64,000 nucleotides of DNA, taken from assembly GCF_001280015.1 (NCBI RefSeq), contig NZ_LGDV01000213.1, positions 234,847-298,846 on the forward strand, read 5' to 3'. This DNA is from Streptomyces sp. MMG1121. Its GTDB lineage: Bacteria; Actinomycetota; Actinomycetes; Streptomycetales; Streptomycetaceae. A model generated the notes under the pieces. The model made no database searches. It was given only the letters and a program-made list of their open reading frames with translations, and was not told where the DNA came from. A program made the position numbers and the translations under genes. Position 1 is the first letter of the stretch. Every line of letters starts with the position of its first letter. Positions 42,815 through 51,739 of the stretch are shown one piece after another.

Positions 42815-44266
42815 TCAGGGCTCGCGGTGTTCGTGTGCCGCCTGTTCCAGCGCCGCCGCCTCCGCCAGGGCCAGGCGGGTCTCGGCCGCCACGTCGAGCG
42901 AGCGGGTCAGCCACCAGTAGAGCAGGGCGGACACCGGCAGACCGATGAACAGGGAGATGTCGGCTCCGTCGAGGGCCTTGGCGGCGGGACCGACGTACAG
43001 GGTGCCGACGGAGAAGAAGGGGATCATGGCGGCGAAGCCGACCAGATAGGCGGTGATGCCGCGCCAGCCCCAACGGCCGTAGATCCCATGGGGGTTGAAG
43101 ATTTCGGCGATGGCGTAGTGGCCGCGGCGGACGACGTAGTAGTCCATGAGGTTCACCGCGGTCCAGGGGATGAAGAGGTACAGCACGAGCAGCAGGAAGT
43201 TATTGAAGTCCTGAAGGAAGTTGGCGGTGGCGGCCAGCGCTCCGACCAGGGAGAGCGCCGCGGTCACGCCGAGGGTCAGCAGGCGTACGCCCAGTGTCGG
43301 CCGCACGCGTTTGAACGAGTCGATGCCGCTGATGAGGGTCAGGGAACCGCCGTACATGTTCAGGGCGGTGACGGAGACCAGGCCCAGCGAGGCGAAGAGC
43401 AGGACGATCGCGCCGAAGCCGCTGAACACCTTGTCGCCCGCCGCGTTGATCGACTTGATCGTCTCGAAGTCCTTGCCCGCCCAGGCGGCCAGCAGGGTGC
43501 CGAGCACCATCAGCCAGATGCCGCCGAGCGCGGAGCCGAAGTACGTCCAGTAGAAGGTCTTGCGGACCGTGACGTCCGGCGGGAGGTAGCGCGAGTAGTC
43601 GGAGACGTAGATGGCCCAGCTGATCTGGTAGCCGGCGACCACGCCGAACTGTGCCAGGAACGGCGTCCACTTGAAGGCGCCCAGGTCGAAGGAGCCGGCC
43701 GGGTAGTGCAGGGTGACGAGGACGCCGACGGTGAAGATCCCGAAGATCACCAGGAAGGTGTACGTCAGGACCCGCTCGGCCTTGTGGATGATGTCGTACC
43801 CCACCAGCGCGATGACGAGCGCGACCGCGGTGACCACGACCACCCACAGCTTCACGCTGCCGTGCAGGGTGGTGTGCAGGGAGTCGGCGGCGAGGATGCT
43901 GTTGAAGACGTTGAACCCGGCGTACTGCACGTAGGCGAAGAGCCAGACGAGCAGGGCGCCGACGTAGCCGAACTGGGGGCGTGACTGGATCATCTGCGGC
44001 AGGCCCAGCTGTGGGCCCTGTGCCGAGTGGAACGCCATGAAGAACGTGCCGATGACGGTGCCGGCGACGATGGCCAGCAGCGACCAGATCAGATTGCCGC
44101 CCCCGGTGATGCTGATGAGCCCCACGGCCAGGGTGGCGATCTGGGCGTTGGACATGAACCACAGCGGGCCCAGATGCCAGAGTTTGCCGTGCCGCTCGTC
44201 CAGGGGGACGTAGTCGATGGACCGGACCTCAAGGCCGGACACCCTCGGCTCTGCTGAAGTGCTCAT
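42815..44266 (-). CDS. NCS1-family nucleobase/cation symporter
   Basis: 483 aa from an ATG behind GGGAGG. Twelve membrane helices are predicted. Family features: VPLDERHGKLWHLGPLWFMS before helix 1, QGPQLGLPQMIQSRPQFGYV, QISWAIYVSDYSRYLPPDV, and IPWTAVNLMDYYVVRRGHY. These match cytosine/purine/allantoin permeases that import nucleobases with H+ or Na+. No catabolic gene is adjacent, so the substrate cannot be narrowed. The deacetylase gene lies 149 bases upstream on the same strand. Confidence 0.92.
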   Translation of the reverse strand: MSTSAEPRVSGLEVRSIDYVPLDERHGKLWHLGPLWFMSNAQIATLAVGLISITGGGNLIWSLLAIVAGTVIGTFFMAFHSAQGPQLGLPQMIQSRPQFGYVGALLVWLFAYVQYAGFNVFNSILAADSLHTTLHGSVKLWVVVVTAVALVIALVGYDIIHKAERVLTYTFLVIFGIFTVGVLVTLHYPAGSFDLGAFKWTPFLAQFGVVAGYQISWAIYVSDYSRYLPPDVTVRKTFYWTYFGSALGGIWLMVLGTLLAAWAGKDFETIKSINAAGDKVFSGFGAIVLLFASLGLVSVTALNMYGGSLTLISGIDSFKRVRPTLGVRLLTLGVTAALSLVGALAATANFLQDFNNFLLLVLYLFIPWTAVNLMDYYVVRRGHYAIAEIFNPHGIYGRWGWRGITAYLVGFAAMIPFFSVGTLYVGPAAKALDGADISLFIGLPVSALLYWWLTRSLDVAAETRLALAEAAALEQAAHEHREP

Positions 44267-44415
44267 GACGCCTCCCGTGCCCGGTCCGCCTCTGGAACAC
44301 ATTGTTCTCCCGCGTGGGCGCGGTGACGAGTGCTGTGCCGCGGGTAAGGCTCCGATCGGCTCCTGACAGCGGTGCCTCGGCCCTCACGCCGCGCGCGGAG
44401 CGATCACTTCCGCCG

Positions 44416-45309
44416 TCATGCCTGCAATGCGTCCGAGAGGCGGACGAAGCGGTGGCCGGTGGCCAGCAGGTGCGGCACGGCGCTCGCGATGCCCTGGGCG
44501 GTGCCGCCCTCGGGGTGGTTCATGTGGCACAGGACGATCGAGCCGCCCGGTGCCGCCGCGACGGTCTCGTGGACCTGCTCGTGGGTGAAGGTGGCGCCGC
44601 CGTCGCCGTTGACGGAGAAGCTGACGAAGCGTTCCCCTAGGTCACGGACGATATGTGCCGCGACGTCGTCGCAGTACGCGGTCCCGGACCGGAAGTAGCG
44701 AGGCGCCGCGCCCAGCAGCCGCGTCAGCTTGGCCCGGTTCCCGGCGATCTCGTCGTACACCTCGCCGGCGCCACGGGTGCCGGGGATGCCGTACGCGGAG
44801 CGGCCCGTGACGGACAGGGGGCGGTGCCGGGTGCCGTGGTTGGCGATCTCGAACTGCGGCGTGGCGGCCAGGCGGTGGAACTCCGCCGGGTTGGCGTCGA
44901 TCCAGCGGGAGTTGATGAACAGCGTCGCCGGGATGTGCCGCTCGCGGAGGAAGTCGATCAGCGCACGGTCGTAGTCGCTGCCGCCCGGGCCGCCGCACGC
45001 GTCGAAGGTCAGCGCGATCTCGTTCTTCGCCTTGGGCAGGGAGTGCACCACTCCGGGGGCGTCGAAGCCCCAGCTGTGCGGGACGCTGCGCCCGTAACGG
45101 GCCACGACCTGAGCGCGGGTGACGGCGGGTCGGGACGCGGCCGCCGTCGTCGAGGGGGTGGCGCCGGAGGCCTGCGGCGCCGGGGCCGGGCCCGTCGCCG
45201 ACGGTCCGGAAGAGGCGGCGGAGGCGTCGGTGCCCTTCTTCTGGCTCGCGCAACCGGCGAGCAGGCCCCCCACCATGGCGGCGAGCACCGCGCGGCGACC
45301 GGCAGTCAT
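44416..45309 (-). CDS. Polysaccharide deacetylase lipoprotein
   Basis: 297 aa. The signal peptide ends in the lipobox LLAGC (Cys20), so the protein is tethered outside the membrane by a Ser/Ala/Pro-rich linker. The NodB domain has ALTFDACGG (101-107), in which the second Asp of TFDD is Ala; the His pair is kept (NHGTRH, His158 and 162), as are RSGTAYCDD and VLCHMNHP. It should remove N-acetyl groups from cell-wall or other polymers, though the Asp-to-Ala change may alter metal use. The ATG follows AGGAACGG at the end of a tandem repeat. Confidence 0.88.
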   Translation of the reverse strand: MTAGRRAVLAAMVGGLLAGCASQKKGTDASAASSGPSATGPAPAPQASGATPSTTAAASRPAVTRAQVVARYGRSVPHSWGFDAPGVVHSLPKAKNEIALTFDACGGPGGSDYDRALIDFLRERHIPATLFINSRWIDANPAEFHRLAATPQFEIANHGTRHRPLSVTGRSAYGIPGTRGAGEVYDEIAGNRAKLTRLLGAAPRYFRSGTAYCDDVAAHIVRDLGERFVSFSVNGDGGATFTHEQVHETVAAAPGGSIVLCHMNHPEGGTAQGIASAVPHLLATGHRFVRLSDALQA

Positions 45310-45322
45310 CCGTCCGTTCCTC

Positions 45323-45387
45323 CACACCTGACCGAACACACCTGACCGAACACATCCGACCGGACACATCCGACCGGACACATCTGG
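45323..45387. repeat. 14-bp tandem repeat, 4.6 copies
   Basis: CACACCTGACCGAA occurs twice, followed by two copies of the variant CACATCCGACCGGA and a partial fifth unit. The array ends 14 bases before the start of the deacetylase gene and probably lies in its promoter or leader. Paired variants suggest stepwise duplication by slippage. Confidence 0.85.
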
Positions 45388-45665
45388 TGGAGGGCCGCCA
45401 CGGCCGACGACCGCCCACTTCGGCCACCGTACGCACCGGACCGGGCGCGGCTGTGAAGACACCGGTAAGCGCGGGTAAGAGATCGCCCAGAATCGCTCGA
45501 TCCGCCGCACGGTTCCCGGGTACGGCCAAGGCGCGCGGAACGGGCGGCCGTGTGCTCCGGCGCCACTTCGCCGGGGCTGGATTGCCAGTGGCCGCCTCTG
45601 GGGTCGGCCCTGTCCGTGATCAAAAGGGCGGGCGGGACGTCTCACGGTCGCGGTACCGTCCCGGC

Positions 45666-46322
45666 ATGTCCCGATCAGCGAAGACCGACTTCTCCCCGTC
45701 ACCCGTCACCGCGGACGACCTCGGCCTCGCCGTGCGGCTCGCGGTGGCAGCCCTGCGGAAGGCGCCCCCGGCCGCGTGGGACGAGAGGGCCGGTTCGCTG
45801 GAGTGGGACTGCTGGGAGACCGTCGAGCATCTCAGCGACGACCTCTTCGCCTACGCCGCCCAACTGGCCCCCGGAACACCGCCCTTGAACGGCGAGGTGC
45901 CCTTCGTATGGCAGAGCAGGCGCCCCGGTGGCCCGGCGAACGTCATCCACGCGAACCGTGCGGCGGGGCCCGCCGGCCTGTTGCAGGTGCTGGAGGCGAG
46001 CGGCGGGCTGCTGGTCGCCATGGTGCGTACGACGCCCCCGCAGACCCGCGCCCACCACGTCTTCGGCGTCTCCGACCCCGAGGGCTTCGCCGCGATGGGG
46101 ACGGTGGAGACCCTGGTGCACACCTACGATCTGGCACAGGGGCTCGGGCTGGCCTGGCACCCGCCCGCCGATCTGTGCGCGCGGGTGCTCGTCCGGCTCT
46201 TCCCCGAGGCCCCGCGATCCATGGATCCCTGGGGCACCCTGCTGTGGGCGACCGGGCGCGGTGAACTGCCCGGACACCCTCGCCTGGCGGCCTGGCGCTG
46301 GGACGGCACGCCCCGGGCCTGA
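45666..46322 (+). CDS. Maleylpyruvate isomerase-like (MDMPI/DinB) protein
   Basis: 218 aa. The four-helix DinB-like N-terminal domain is visible (LGLAVRLAVAALRKAPPAAW, WDCWETVEHLSDDLFAYA), then VETLVHTYDLAQGLGLAWHP and the MDMPI C-terminal segment. In mycothiol-using actinobacteria such proteins are mycothiol-dependent metalloenzymes or transferases; the metal-binding His residues are in VEHLSDD and LVHTYD. TACCGT at 45654-45659 is six bases before the ATG, so the mRNA may be leaderless. Substrate unknown. Confidence 0.83.
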   Translation: MSRSAKTDFSPSPVTADDLGLAVRLAVAALRKAPPAAWDERAGSLEWDCWETVEHLSDDLFAYAAQLAPGTPPLNGEVPFVWQSRRPGGPANVIHANRAAGPAGLLQVLEASGGLLVAMVRTTPPQTRAHHVFGVSDPEGFAAMGTVETLVHTYDLAQGLGLAWHPPADLCARVLVRLFPEAPRSMDPWGTLLWATGRGELPGHPRLAAWRWDGTPRA

Positions 46323-46328
46323 CCCGGG
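46312..46328. terminator. Short hairpin between convergent genes
   Basis: CCCGGG-CCTGA-CCCGGG overlaps the stop of the MDMPI-like gene and precedes the stop of the convergent permease gene. Six-base stem, modest strength. Confidence 0.4.
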
Positions 46329-46341
46329 CGGGCCGGCCGCT

Positions 46342-47181
46342 TCACACGTCTCGGCGCCTGACGACGAGCACCGCGAGCACGACCGCGATCAGCGGCCACA
46401 GCCCGTAGACGATCCACGAGCCGGGAACCGTGGCCGTGAACATCCGGGAGTGGGGCTGCGGTGGCCAGTTCTGGACCAGGCGTCTCCAGGCGGTGGCGAC
46501 CATGGCGTGGTTGATGTCGGCCGACCATCGCCTGCTCGGTGAGAAGACCGTGGGCAGCATCAGCAGCGTGAAGGCACAGACGGCCATGGTCGCGGCGCTG
46601 TGCCGGATCAGGACGCCCAGGCCCAGGCCGGTCAGTGCGCAGACCGGGGCCAGCAGGGCGGAGGCCACCAGCGCTCGTGGCACGCCGGAACACGTGAGCG
46701 GAACTCCGGCGTGCCGACCGTTCAGGATGGCCTGGGAGACGAGGAAGGAACCGAGGGAGACCACCGTACCCACGACGGTCCACAGCGCGGCGGTGACGGT
46801 CGCCTTGGCCAGGACCACCGAGCCGCGGGCGGGAACGGCCACGGTGGTGGTGCGGATCAGGCCGCTGCTGTACTCGCTCACGACGGTGATGGCGCCGACG
46901 CCGCCGGCCACGAGCATCAGGGTCAGGCAGCCGGCCGGCGGAAAGGCGTCGAAGGGCAGGAAGCCGGGCGGCCGTCGCGCGCCCGTGCCGGTGCCCGCCA
47001 GGTTGTGGTAGTCCGCCAGTGCGGCCGCCGCCGCGGATCCGAGGACGAAGAGGGCGCCGAGGGTGATCGTCCACCAAGTGGAGCGCAGGGAACGCGTCTT
47101 GAGCCACTCGGCGGCGATCAGGTCGCCGAAGCGGGCGCGGGGTTGCGCGGTGGTCGCGGAGAAAGCGGTGTACGTACTCAT
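46342..47181 (-). CDS. ABC-2 type exporter permease
   Basis: 279 aa with six membrane helices. It opens FGDLIAAEWLKTRSLRSTWW, the usual amphipathic start of ABC-2 permeases, and contains VVSEYSSGLIRTTTVAVPAR, a conserved coupling segment. The ATG overlaps the stop of the ATPase gene (ATGA). Together they form a complete exporter of the BcrAB/NosDFY-like kind. The divergent two-component pair probably senses what it exports, such as cell-envelope stress or an antibiotic. Confidence 0.9.
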   Translation of the reverse strand: MSTYTAFSATTAQPRARFGDLIAAEWLKTRSLRSTWWTITLGALFVLGSAAAAALADYHNLAGTGTGARRPPGFLPFDAFPPAGCLTLMLVAGGVGAITVVSEYSSGLIRTTTVAVPARGSVVLAKATVTAALWTVVGTVVSLGSFLVSQAILNGRHAGVPLTCSGVPRALVASALLAPVCALTGLGLGVLIRHSAATMAVCAFTLLMLPTVFSPSRRWSADINHAMVATAWRRLVQNWPPQPHSRMFTATVPGSWIVYGLWPLIAVVLAVLVVRRRDV

Positions 47182-48098
47182 CGGCCTTGTCCTGCCAGGT
47201 ATTCGACGCTGTCGGCGGTCAGGTGCATGAACGCCTCCTCCAGTGAGGCGGTCCGTCGGGTCAGCTCGTTCAGCTGGATGCGGTGTTCCAGGGCGAGCGC
47301 TCCGATGCGCTCCGCCGGCAGCCCGGTGACGACGAGTTGCCCGGCGTCCGCCCGGTCCCGCGGTTCGACCGACGCACCCGCCGTGGTCAGTACCGCCGCC
47401 AGTTCGCCGGCCTGCGGGCTGGCGACCAGCACGTCGGCCCGGGTGCCGCGGGCCGCGAAGTCCGCCACAGACTCGGCGGCGATCAGCCTGCCTTGGCCGA
47501 TGACGACGAGGTGGTCGGCGGTGTTCTCCATCTCCGACATCAGGTGGCTGGAGAGGAAGACGGTGCGGCCTTCGGCCGCCAGACGCCGGAACAGGCGTCG
47601 CACCCACAGGACGCCCTCCGGATCCATTCCGTTGATCGGCTCGTCGAACATCAGCACAGGCGGGTCGCCGAGCAGGGCGGTCGCGATGCCGAGGCGCTGC
47701 TTCATGCCGAGGGAGAAGCCGCCGATGCGGCGCCCAGCCGCGTCGGCCAGTCCCACCTCCTCGAGCACGTCCCCGACTCGGCGCGGTGGGAGGCCGTTGC
47801 TGCGGGCCAGGGCGGACAGATGGGCCTTCGCGGTGCGTCCGCCGTGGACGTGGTGGGCGTCCAGGAGGGCGCCCACGTGCCGCAGTCCGCGTGGATGGCC
47901 GCGAAAAGGAACCTCGCTGACGGTGGCCGAGCCGCCCGTGGGCGTGTCCAGGCCGAGGATCATGCGCAAGGTGGTGGTCTTGCCGGCTCCGTTGGGGCCG
48001 AGGAAGCCGGTGACCTGGCCCGGCCGGACGGTGAAGGACAGATGGTCGACGGCCGTCCTGGCGCCGTAGCGCTTGGTGAGTTCGCTGACTTCGATCAC
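47178..48098 (-). CDS. ABC transporter ATP-binding protein
   Basis: 306 aa from a GTG at 48098. All motor motifs are present: Walker A GPNGAGKTTT, signature FSLGMKQRLGIA, Walker B VLMFDEPINGMDP and the switch His in FLSSHLMSEME. The C-terminal DUF4162-like tail is typical of BcrA-type drug and lantibiotic exporters. Partner is the downstream permease. The start lies 187 bases from that of the divergent kinase, so both units probably share regulation. Confidence 0.94.
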   Translation of the reverse strand: MIEVSELTKRYGARTAVDHLSFTVRPGQVTGFLGPNGAGKTTTLRMILGLDTPTGGSATVSEVPFRGHPRGLRHVGALLDAHHVHGGRTAKAHLSALARSNGLPPRRVGDVLEEVGLADAAGRRIGGFSLGMKQRLGIATALLGDPPVLMFDEPINGMDPEGVLWVRRLFRRLAAEGRTVFLSSHLMSEMENTADHLVVIGQGRLIAAESVADFAARGTRADVLVASPQAGELAAVLTTAGASVEPRDRADAGQLVVTGLPAERIGALALEHRIQLNELTRRTASLEEAFMHLTADSVEYLAGQGR

Positions 48099-48285
48099 GG
48101 GACCACCGTGCCCTGCGGCCCACCGGCCGGGCATGGGGCCGGGGATGGCAATGCGTACGGCCGGATCGGCCCGGGGGTGTACGTCCCCGGGCCGATGCCG
48201 GACGCGTGACGGCTGGTTAGTCTCGCGGCATGATCGCCACATCGACCCGCCCGCATGGCGACGTCGCTCCCGGAAGGACAAGCCG

Positions 48286-49470
48286 GTGATGAGAAGAACG
48301 ACGGCCACCGACGCGGCGTGCGGCGCGCTGTACGTCTTCCTGGTGCTGGTCCTGCTGTTCGGCGCGCCGCGCGCCCCGGGCGTCGTGTACGGCGTCGGGT
48401 CGCTTCCGGCGCTGAGTCTGCTGGCCGGTATGGTGCGGCGGCGGCCTCTGGCGGCTCTGGCGCTGACGCTGGTCGGGGCCACCGCCGTGGTGGTTCTCCC
48501 GCAACACCGGTCCACCACCCTGCTCACCTTGTCGTATCAGGGGCAGTTCCTGTCGTTTCTGGCGGTGGACCTCGTGCTGGGGTACGTCGTCGCCACCCGG
48601 ACGCGGCGGGCTTCCCTGGTCGCCGTGGCTCTGGCGTTCACCGTGCAGTTGCTGGTGATCGGTGCCTTCGCCCACGGGGACTACCTGATCCTCGACGGCG
48701 TCATCGGCCTTCTGACGCTGGTGGCGTCCTGCATGGTCGGGGTGCTGCTCCGCGAGCGCCGTGAGCACGCGGTGGCGCTGCGCGCCCAGGAGGTGACGGA
48801 GGCCGTCACCGCCGAACGGCTGCGGATCGCACGGGAGTTGCACGACATGATCGCGCACAGCGTCGGCATCGTCACCATCCAGGCGGGGGTGGCGAACCGG
48901 GTCATCGACACACAGCCCGAGGAGGCACGCGCGGCGCTGCGGGCCATCGAGGCGACCAGCCGGCAGACCCTGGCCGGCCTTCGCCGCACTCTGGTGGCGC
49001 TCCGTCGGGCCGACCCGGAGGCGGTGGCCGCGGGGCAGGACTCGCTCACGCCCTCGCCCGGGCTCGCGGACCTCGAACGGCTGGCGGCGGCGACGGGGGA
49101 GGCGGGGGTGCGGGTCGAGGTGCGCGTCAGCGGGGAGCAGCGGACCTTGCCGGCCGAACTCGACCTGGCCGCCTACCGTATCGTGCAGGAGGCGCTGACC
49201 AACGTGGTCCGCCACGCGGGCACCGGGCACTGCCGGGTGGGCGTCGGATACGGGGACGAGGAGCTGTCCGTGGAGGTCGTCGACGACGGGCGCGGCACGA
49301 CCGGGGCCGGCCCGGGTCATGGCTTCGGCATCATCGGCATGCGGGAGCGGGCCGGGTTGCTGCACGGCCGGCTCAGTGCCGGGCCGCGTCCCGAGGGCGG
49401 TTTCCGGGTGGTGGCGCGGCTGCCGCTGCCGCTGCCGGAGACCGTCACGGCCGCGGTGGAGGCCCGGTGA
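48286..49470 (+). CDS. NarL-type sensor histidine kinase
   Basis: 394 aa. The GTG at 48286 has GGAAGGA eight bases upstream; the ATG directly after it is the alternative. Five membrane helices in the first 155 residues are followed by RERREHAVALRAQEVTEAVT (coiled coil), the phospho-acceptor His186 in RIARELHDMIAHSVGIVTIQ, and an ATPase domain with EALTNVVRHAGTG and GFGIIGMRERAGLLHG. It overlaps the regulator gene by GTGA and is divergent from an ABC exporter, which it probably controls. Confidence 0.93.
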   Translation: MMRRTTATDAACGALYVFLVLVLLFGAPRAPGVVYGVGSLPALSLLAGMVRRRPLAALALTLVGATAVVVLPQHRSTTLLTLSYQGQFLSFLAVDLVLGYVVATRTRRASLVAVALAFTVQLLVIGAFAHGDYLILDGVIGLLTLVASCMVGVLLRERREHAVALRAQEVTEAVTAERLRIARELHDMIAHSVGIVTIQAGVANRVIDTQPEEARAALRAIEATSRQTLAGLRRTLVALRRADPEAVAAGQDSLTPSPGLADLERLAAATGEAGVRVEVRVSGEQRTLPAELDLAAYRIVQEALTNVVRHAGTGHCRVGVGYGDEELSVEVVDDGRGTTGAGPGHGFGIIGMRERAGLLHGRLSAGPRPEGGFRVVARLPLPLPETVTAAVEAR

Positions 49471-50126
49471 CCGTGCGGGTCGTGCTCGCCGACGACCAGC
49501 CGCTGGTGCGGTCCGGACTGCGCGTCCTGATGGCGGATCACGCCGACCTGGAGGTCGTCGGCGAGGCCGCCACCGGCGAAGAGGCCGTACGACTGGTGCA
49601 GGAGGTCGATCCCGACGTCGTCGTGATGGACATCAGGATGCCCGGCATGGACGGCATCGAGGCCACCCGCCGGATCACGGCCGGCCCGGCGGCTGCCCGC
49701 GTCCTCATGCTCACCACCTTCGACGAGGACGACCATGTGTACGGCGCGCTCCGGGCCGGAGCCAGCGGCTTCGTCGTCAAGGACATGGCGCTGGACGACA
49801 TCCTCGGCGCGATCCGCGTCGTCGCCGCCGGTGACGCCCTGATCGCGCCGGGCGTGACCCGCCGTCTGATCGCGGACTTCGCCGCTCGACCCGAGGCTGC
49901 CCGGGAGCGCCCCGCGCGGCCCCTGGAGGGCATCACCGAGCGGGAACGGGAAGTGCTGACGCTGATCGGACGCGGCCGCTCGAACACCGAGATCGCCGAA
50001 GACCTCTTCATCACGGTCGCCACCGCCAAGTCGCACGTCTCACGCCTGTTCACCAAGCTGGGCGCCCGGGACCGGGTCCAGCTCGTGATCACCGCGTACG
50101 AGGCGGGGCTGGTCACACCGTACTGA
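49467..50126 (+). CDS. NarL/LuxR-family response regulator
   Basis: 219 aa from a GTG overlapping the kinase stop. The receiver has VVLADDQPLVRSGLRVLM, Asp55 in VVMDIRMPGMDG, MLTTFDEDDHVYGALRAGAS and FVVKDMALDD. The LuxR HTH is ITEREREVLTLIGRGRSNTE to TAKSHVSRLFTKLGARDRVQ. It belongs to the group that often switches on neighbouring ABC exporters. Its own gene is followed by a convergent hypothetical gene with a weak shared hairpin. Confidence 0.94.
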   Translation: MTVRVVLADDQPLVRSGLRVLMADHADLEVVGEAATGEEAVRLVQEVDPDVVVMDIRMPGMDGIEATRRITAGPAAARVLMLTTFDEDDHVYGALRAGASGFVVKDMALDDILGAIRVVAAGDALIAPGVTRRLIADFAARPEAARERPARPLEGITEREREVLTLIGRGRSNTEIAEDLFITVATAKSHVSRLFTKLGARDRVQLVITAYEAGLVTPY

Positions 50127-50129
50127 GGT

Positions 50130-50149
50130 GCCCTTGTCCGTCACAGGGC
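50130..50149. terminator. Weak hairpin between convergent genes
   Basis: GCCCTTGT and ACAGGGC pair with one bulged base around CCGTC, just after the regulator stop and overlapping the stop of the next gene. Confidence 0.35.
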
Positions 50150-50521
50150 GCGTGCGCCGGCCTCGACCGCCTCCGTCCAGTCCACGTACCCTTCGCCCTG
50201 GACGAACATCTCGCCGATCTCGTACCGGCACCAGTCACGCCACTGCTCTGCGAAGTCGGCGCGCTCGCGCAGCCACCCGAGCGGTACCGCGGGGAAATGG
50301 GCGCGTACCACCCGGTCGCCGGTCAGGTGGAGCTCGGCGGCGATCATCAGGCCGCTCTCGGCGTCGGTCTCCCGCTCGACGACTTCCACGGTCACACCCC
50401 GGTCGGCGAGTTCACCGAGGTAGGCGACCACGGTCTCCATGCCGTCCCGTTCGTGCTGCTCGTCCAGCTCGAAGAGGTCGCGGATGTCTTCCGGGCTCCA
50501 GGTCCCGGGCGTGGGTGACAT
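50141..50521 (-). CDS. Conserved-type hypothetical protein (126 aa)
   Basis: The protein is acidic and predicted alpha-beta (WSPEDIRDLFELDEQHERDG, VVAYLGELADRGVTVEVVER, WLRERADFAEQWRDWCRYEI). A Trp-rich C-terminal third and lack of signal or membrane segment suggest a small cytosolic domain. AGGACC lies near the ATG. I do not recognise the family. The 233 bases between its start and the dioxygenase gene contain no gene. Confidence 0.7.
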   Translation of the reverse strand: MSPTPGTWSPEDIRDLFELDEQHERDGMETVVAYLGELADRGVTVEVVERETDAESGLMIAAELHLTGDRVVRAHFPAVPLGWLRERADFAEQWRDWCRYEIGEMFVQGEGYVDWTEAVEAGARAL

Positions 50522-50754
50522 GTGCTGGTGGTCCTTTCGGGTGTCGTCGAAGGGGCAGTCCAGAGGGCGGGCACGCCTCGTCCTGACCGCCTTGAACGGG
50601 CGGCCGGATCAGGCCGACTTCGAGGCCGTCCGCGACGACGTCACCGCCGTGTCAGGGTTCGGCGTCCATACTGGTCGGCGCCGGTCCTGCCGTACACCCC
50701 ACCATCAGGCCGACTGTGGCGCCGGCGCGTCTCGGCCGGCCGGGAAGCCGAGAG

Positions 50755-51669
50755 ATGACCGAAGACACCCGGGAACCGAGCACCGCCCCGCTGTCGGGCC
50801 TGTTCGAGGCGGAGCGGTCCGCGGAGATCGTCGTCGCGAGTTTCGGCGACACGACCGACGCACGTCTCCAGGAGGTCCTCACCTCCCTGGTGCGGCACAC
50901 GCACGCCTTCGTGAAGGAGGTCGGGCTGACTGCCGAGGAGTGGGCCGCGGGCATCCGCTTCCTCACCGAGACCGGGCACACGTGCGACGACACCCGGCAG
51001 GAGTTCATCCTGCTGTCCGACGTGCTGGGTGTGTCGATGCTGGTGGACGCGGTGAACCACCCGGCCGACGGCCGGCTCACCGAGTCGACCGTGGAGGGGC
51101 CCTTCCACCTGCTCGACTCGCCGCCGCGTGCCCTCGGCGACACCATCGAGGAGGCCGGGCTGCCCGGTGAGCCGTGCCTGGTCACGGGCCGGGTCGTGGA
51201 CACCGACGGACGGCCCGTGGCGGGCGCGGGCATCGACGTGTGGCAGGCCGACGCGGAGGGCTTCTACGACGTGCAGCGGCCCGGTGAGGTCCCGGAGCGC
51301 AATCTGCGCGGCCTGTTCACGGCCGACGACGACGGCCGCTTCTGGTTCCGCACGATCGTGCCGCGCCACTACCCCGTCCCCACCGACGGACCGGTGGGCG
51401 GCCTGCTCAAGGCCACCGGCCGCCATGCCTACCGGGCCGCGCACATCCACGTCGAGGTGTCCGCACCCGATATCCGCACCCTGACCACCCATCTGTTCGT
51501 CGACGGCTCAGCGTACCTGGACTCGGACGCGGTCTTCGGTGTCAAGGAGAGCCTCGTCCGCACCTTCGCCCAGGTCGACGACCCCGCCCGGGCCGCCGGG
51601 CACGGGCTGCCCAACCCCTTCCGCCATGTCGACTTCCCCGTCACGGTCCGGCGCGGAGCCCAGCCGTGA
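50755..51669 (+). CDS. Intradiol ring-cleavage dioxygenase, hydroxyquinol 1,2-dioxygenase type
   Basis: 304 aa from an ATG after GGGAAG. An N-terminal helical dimerisation domain (about 20-110) is followed by the beta-sandwich catalytic domain, with non-heme Fe(III) ligands Tyr171 (EGFYDVQ), Tyr206 (PRHYPVPTDGPVG), His230 and His232 (RAAHIHVEVSAP). The motifs fit hydroxyquinol rather than catechol dioxygenases, cleaving 1,2,4-trihydroxybenzene to maleylacetate. The next gene in the pathway, maleylacetate reductase, lies directly downstream as a pseudogene, which supports the assignment. Confidence 0.93.
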   Translation: MTEDTREPSTAPLSGLFEAERSAEIVVASFGDTTDARLQEVLTSLVRHTHAFVKEVGLTAEEWAAGIRFLTETGHTCDDTRQEFILLSDVLGVSMLVDAVNHPADGRLTESTVEGPFHLLDSPPRALGDTIEEAGLPGEPCLVTGRVVDTDGRPVAGAGIDVWQADAEGFYDVQRPGEVPERNLRGLFTADDDGRFWFRTIVPRHYPVPTDGPVGGLLKATGRHAYRAAHIHVEVSAPDIRTLTTHLFVDGSAYLDSDAVFGVKESLVRTFAQVDDPARAAGHGLPNPFRHVDFPVTVRRGAQP

Positions 51670-51739
51670 TCCCACCCTGGATCGTCAACATCAGCTGATC
51701 CACGCCGCATTGACGAGGCATCGGGATGGCGCGGCGGGC

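Noticed and set aside
42203..43984. 593-codon plus-strand open frame opposite the NCS1 permease
   Set aside because: Antisense shadow; the permease on the other strand has twelve helices and family motifs.
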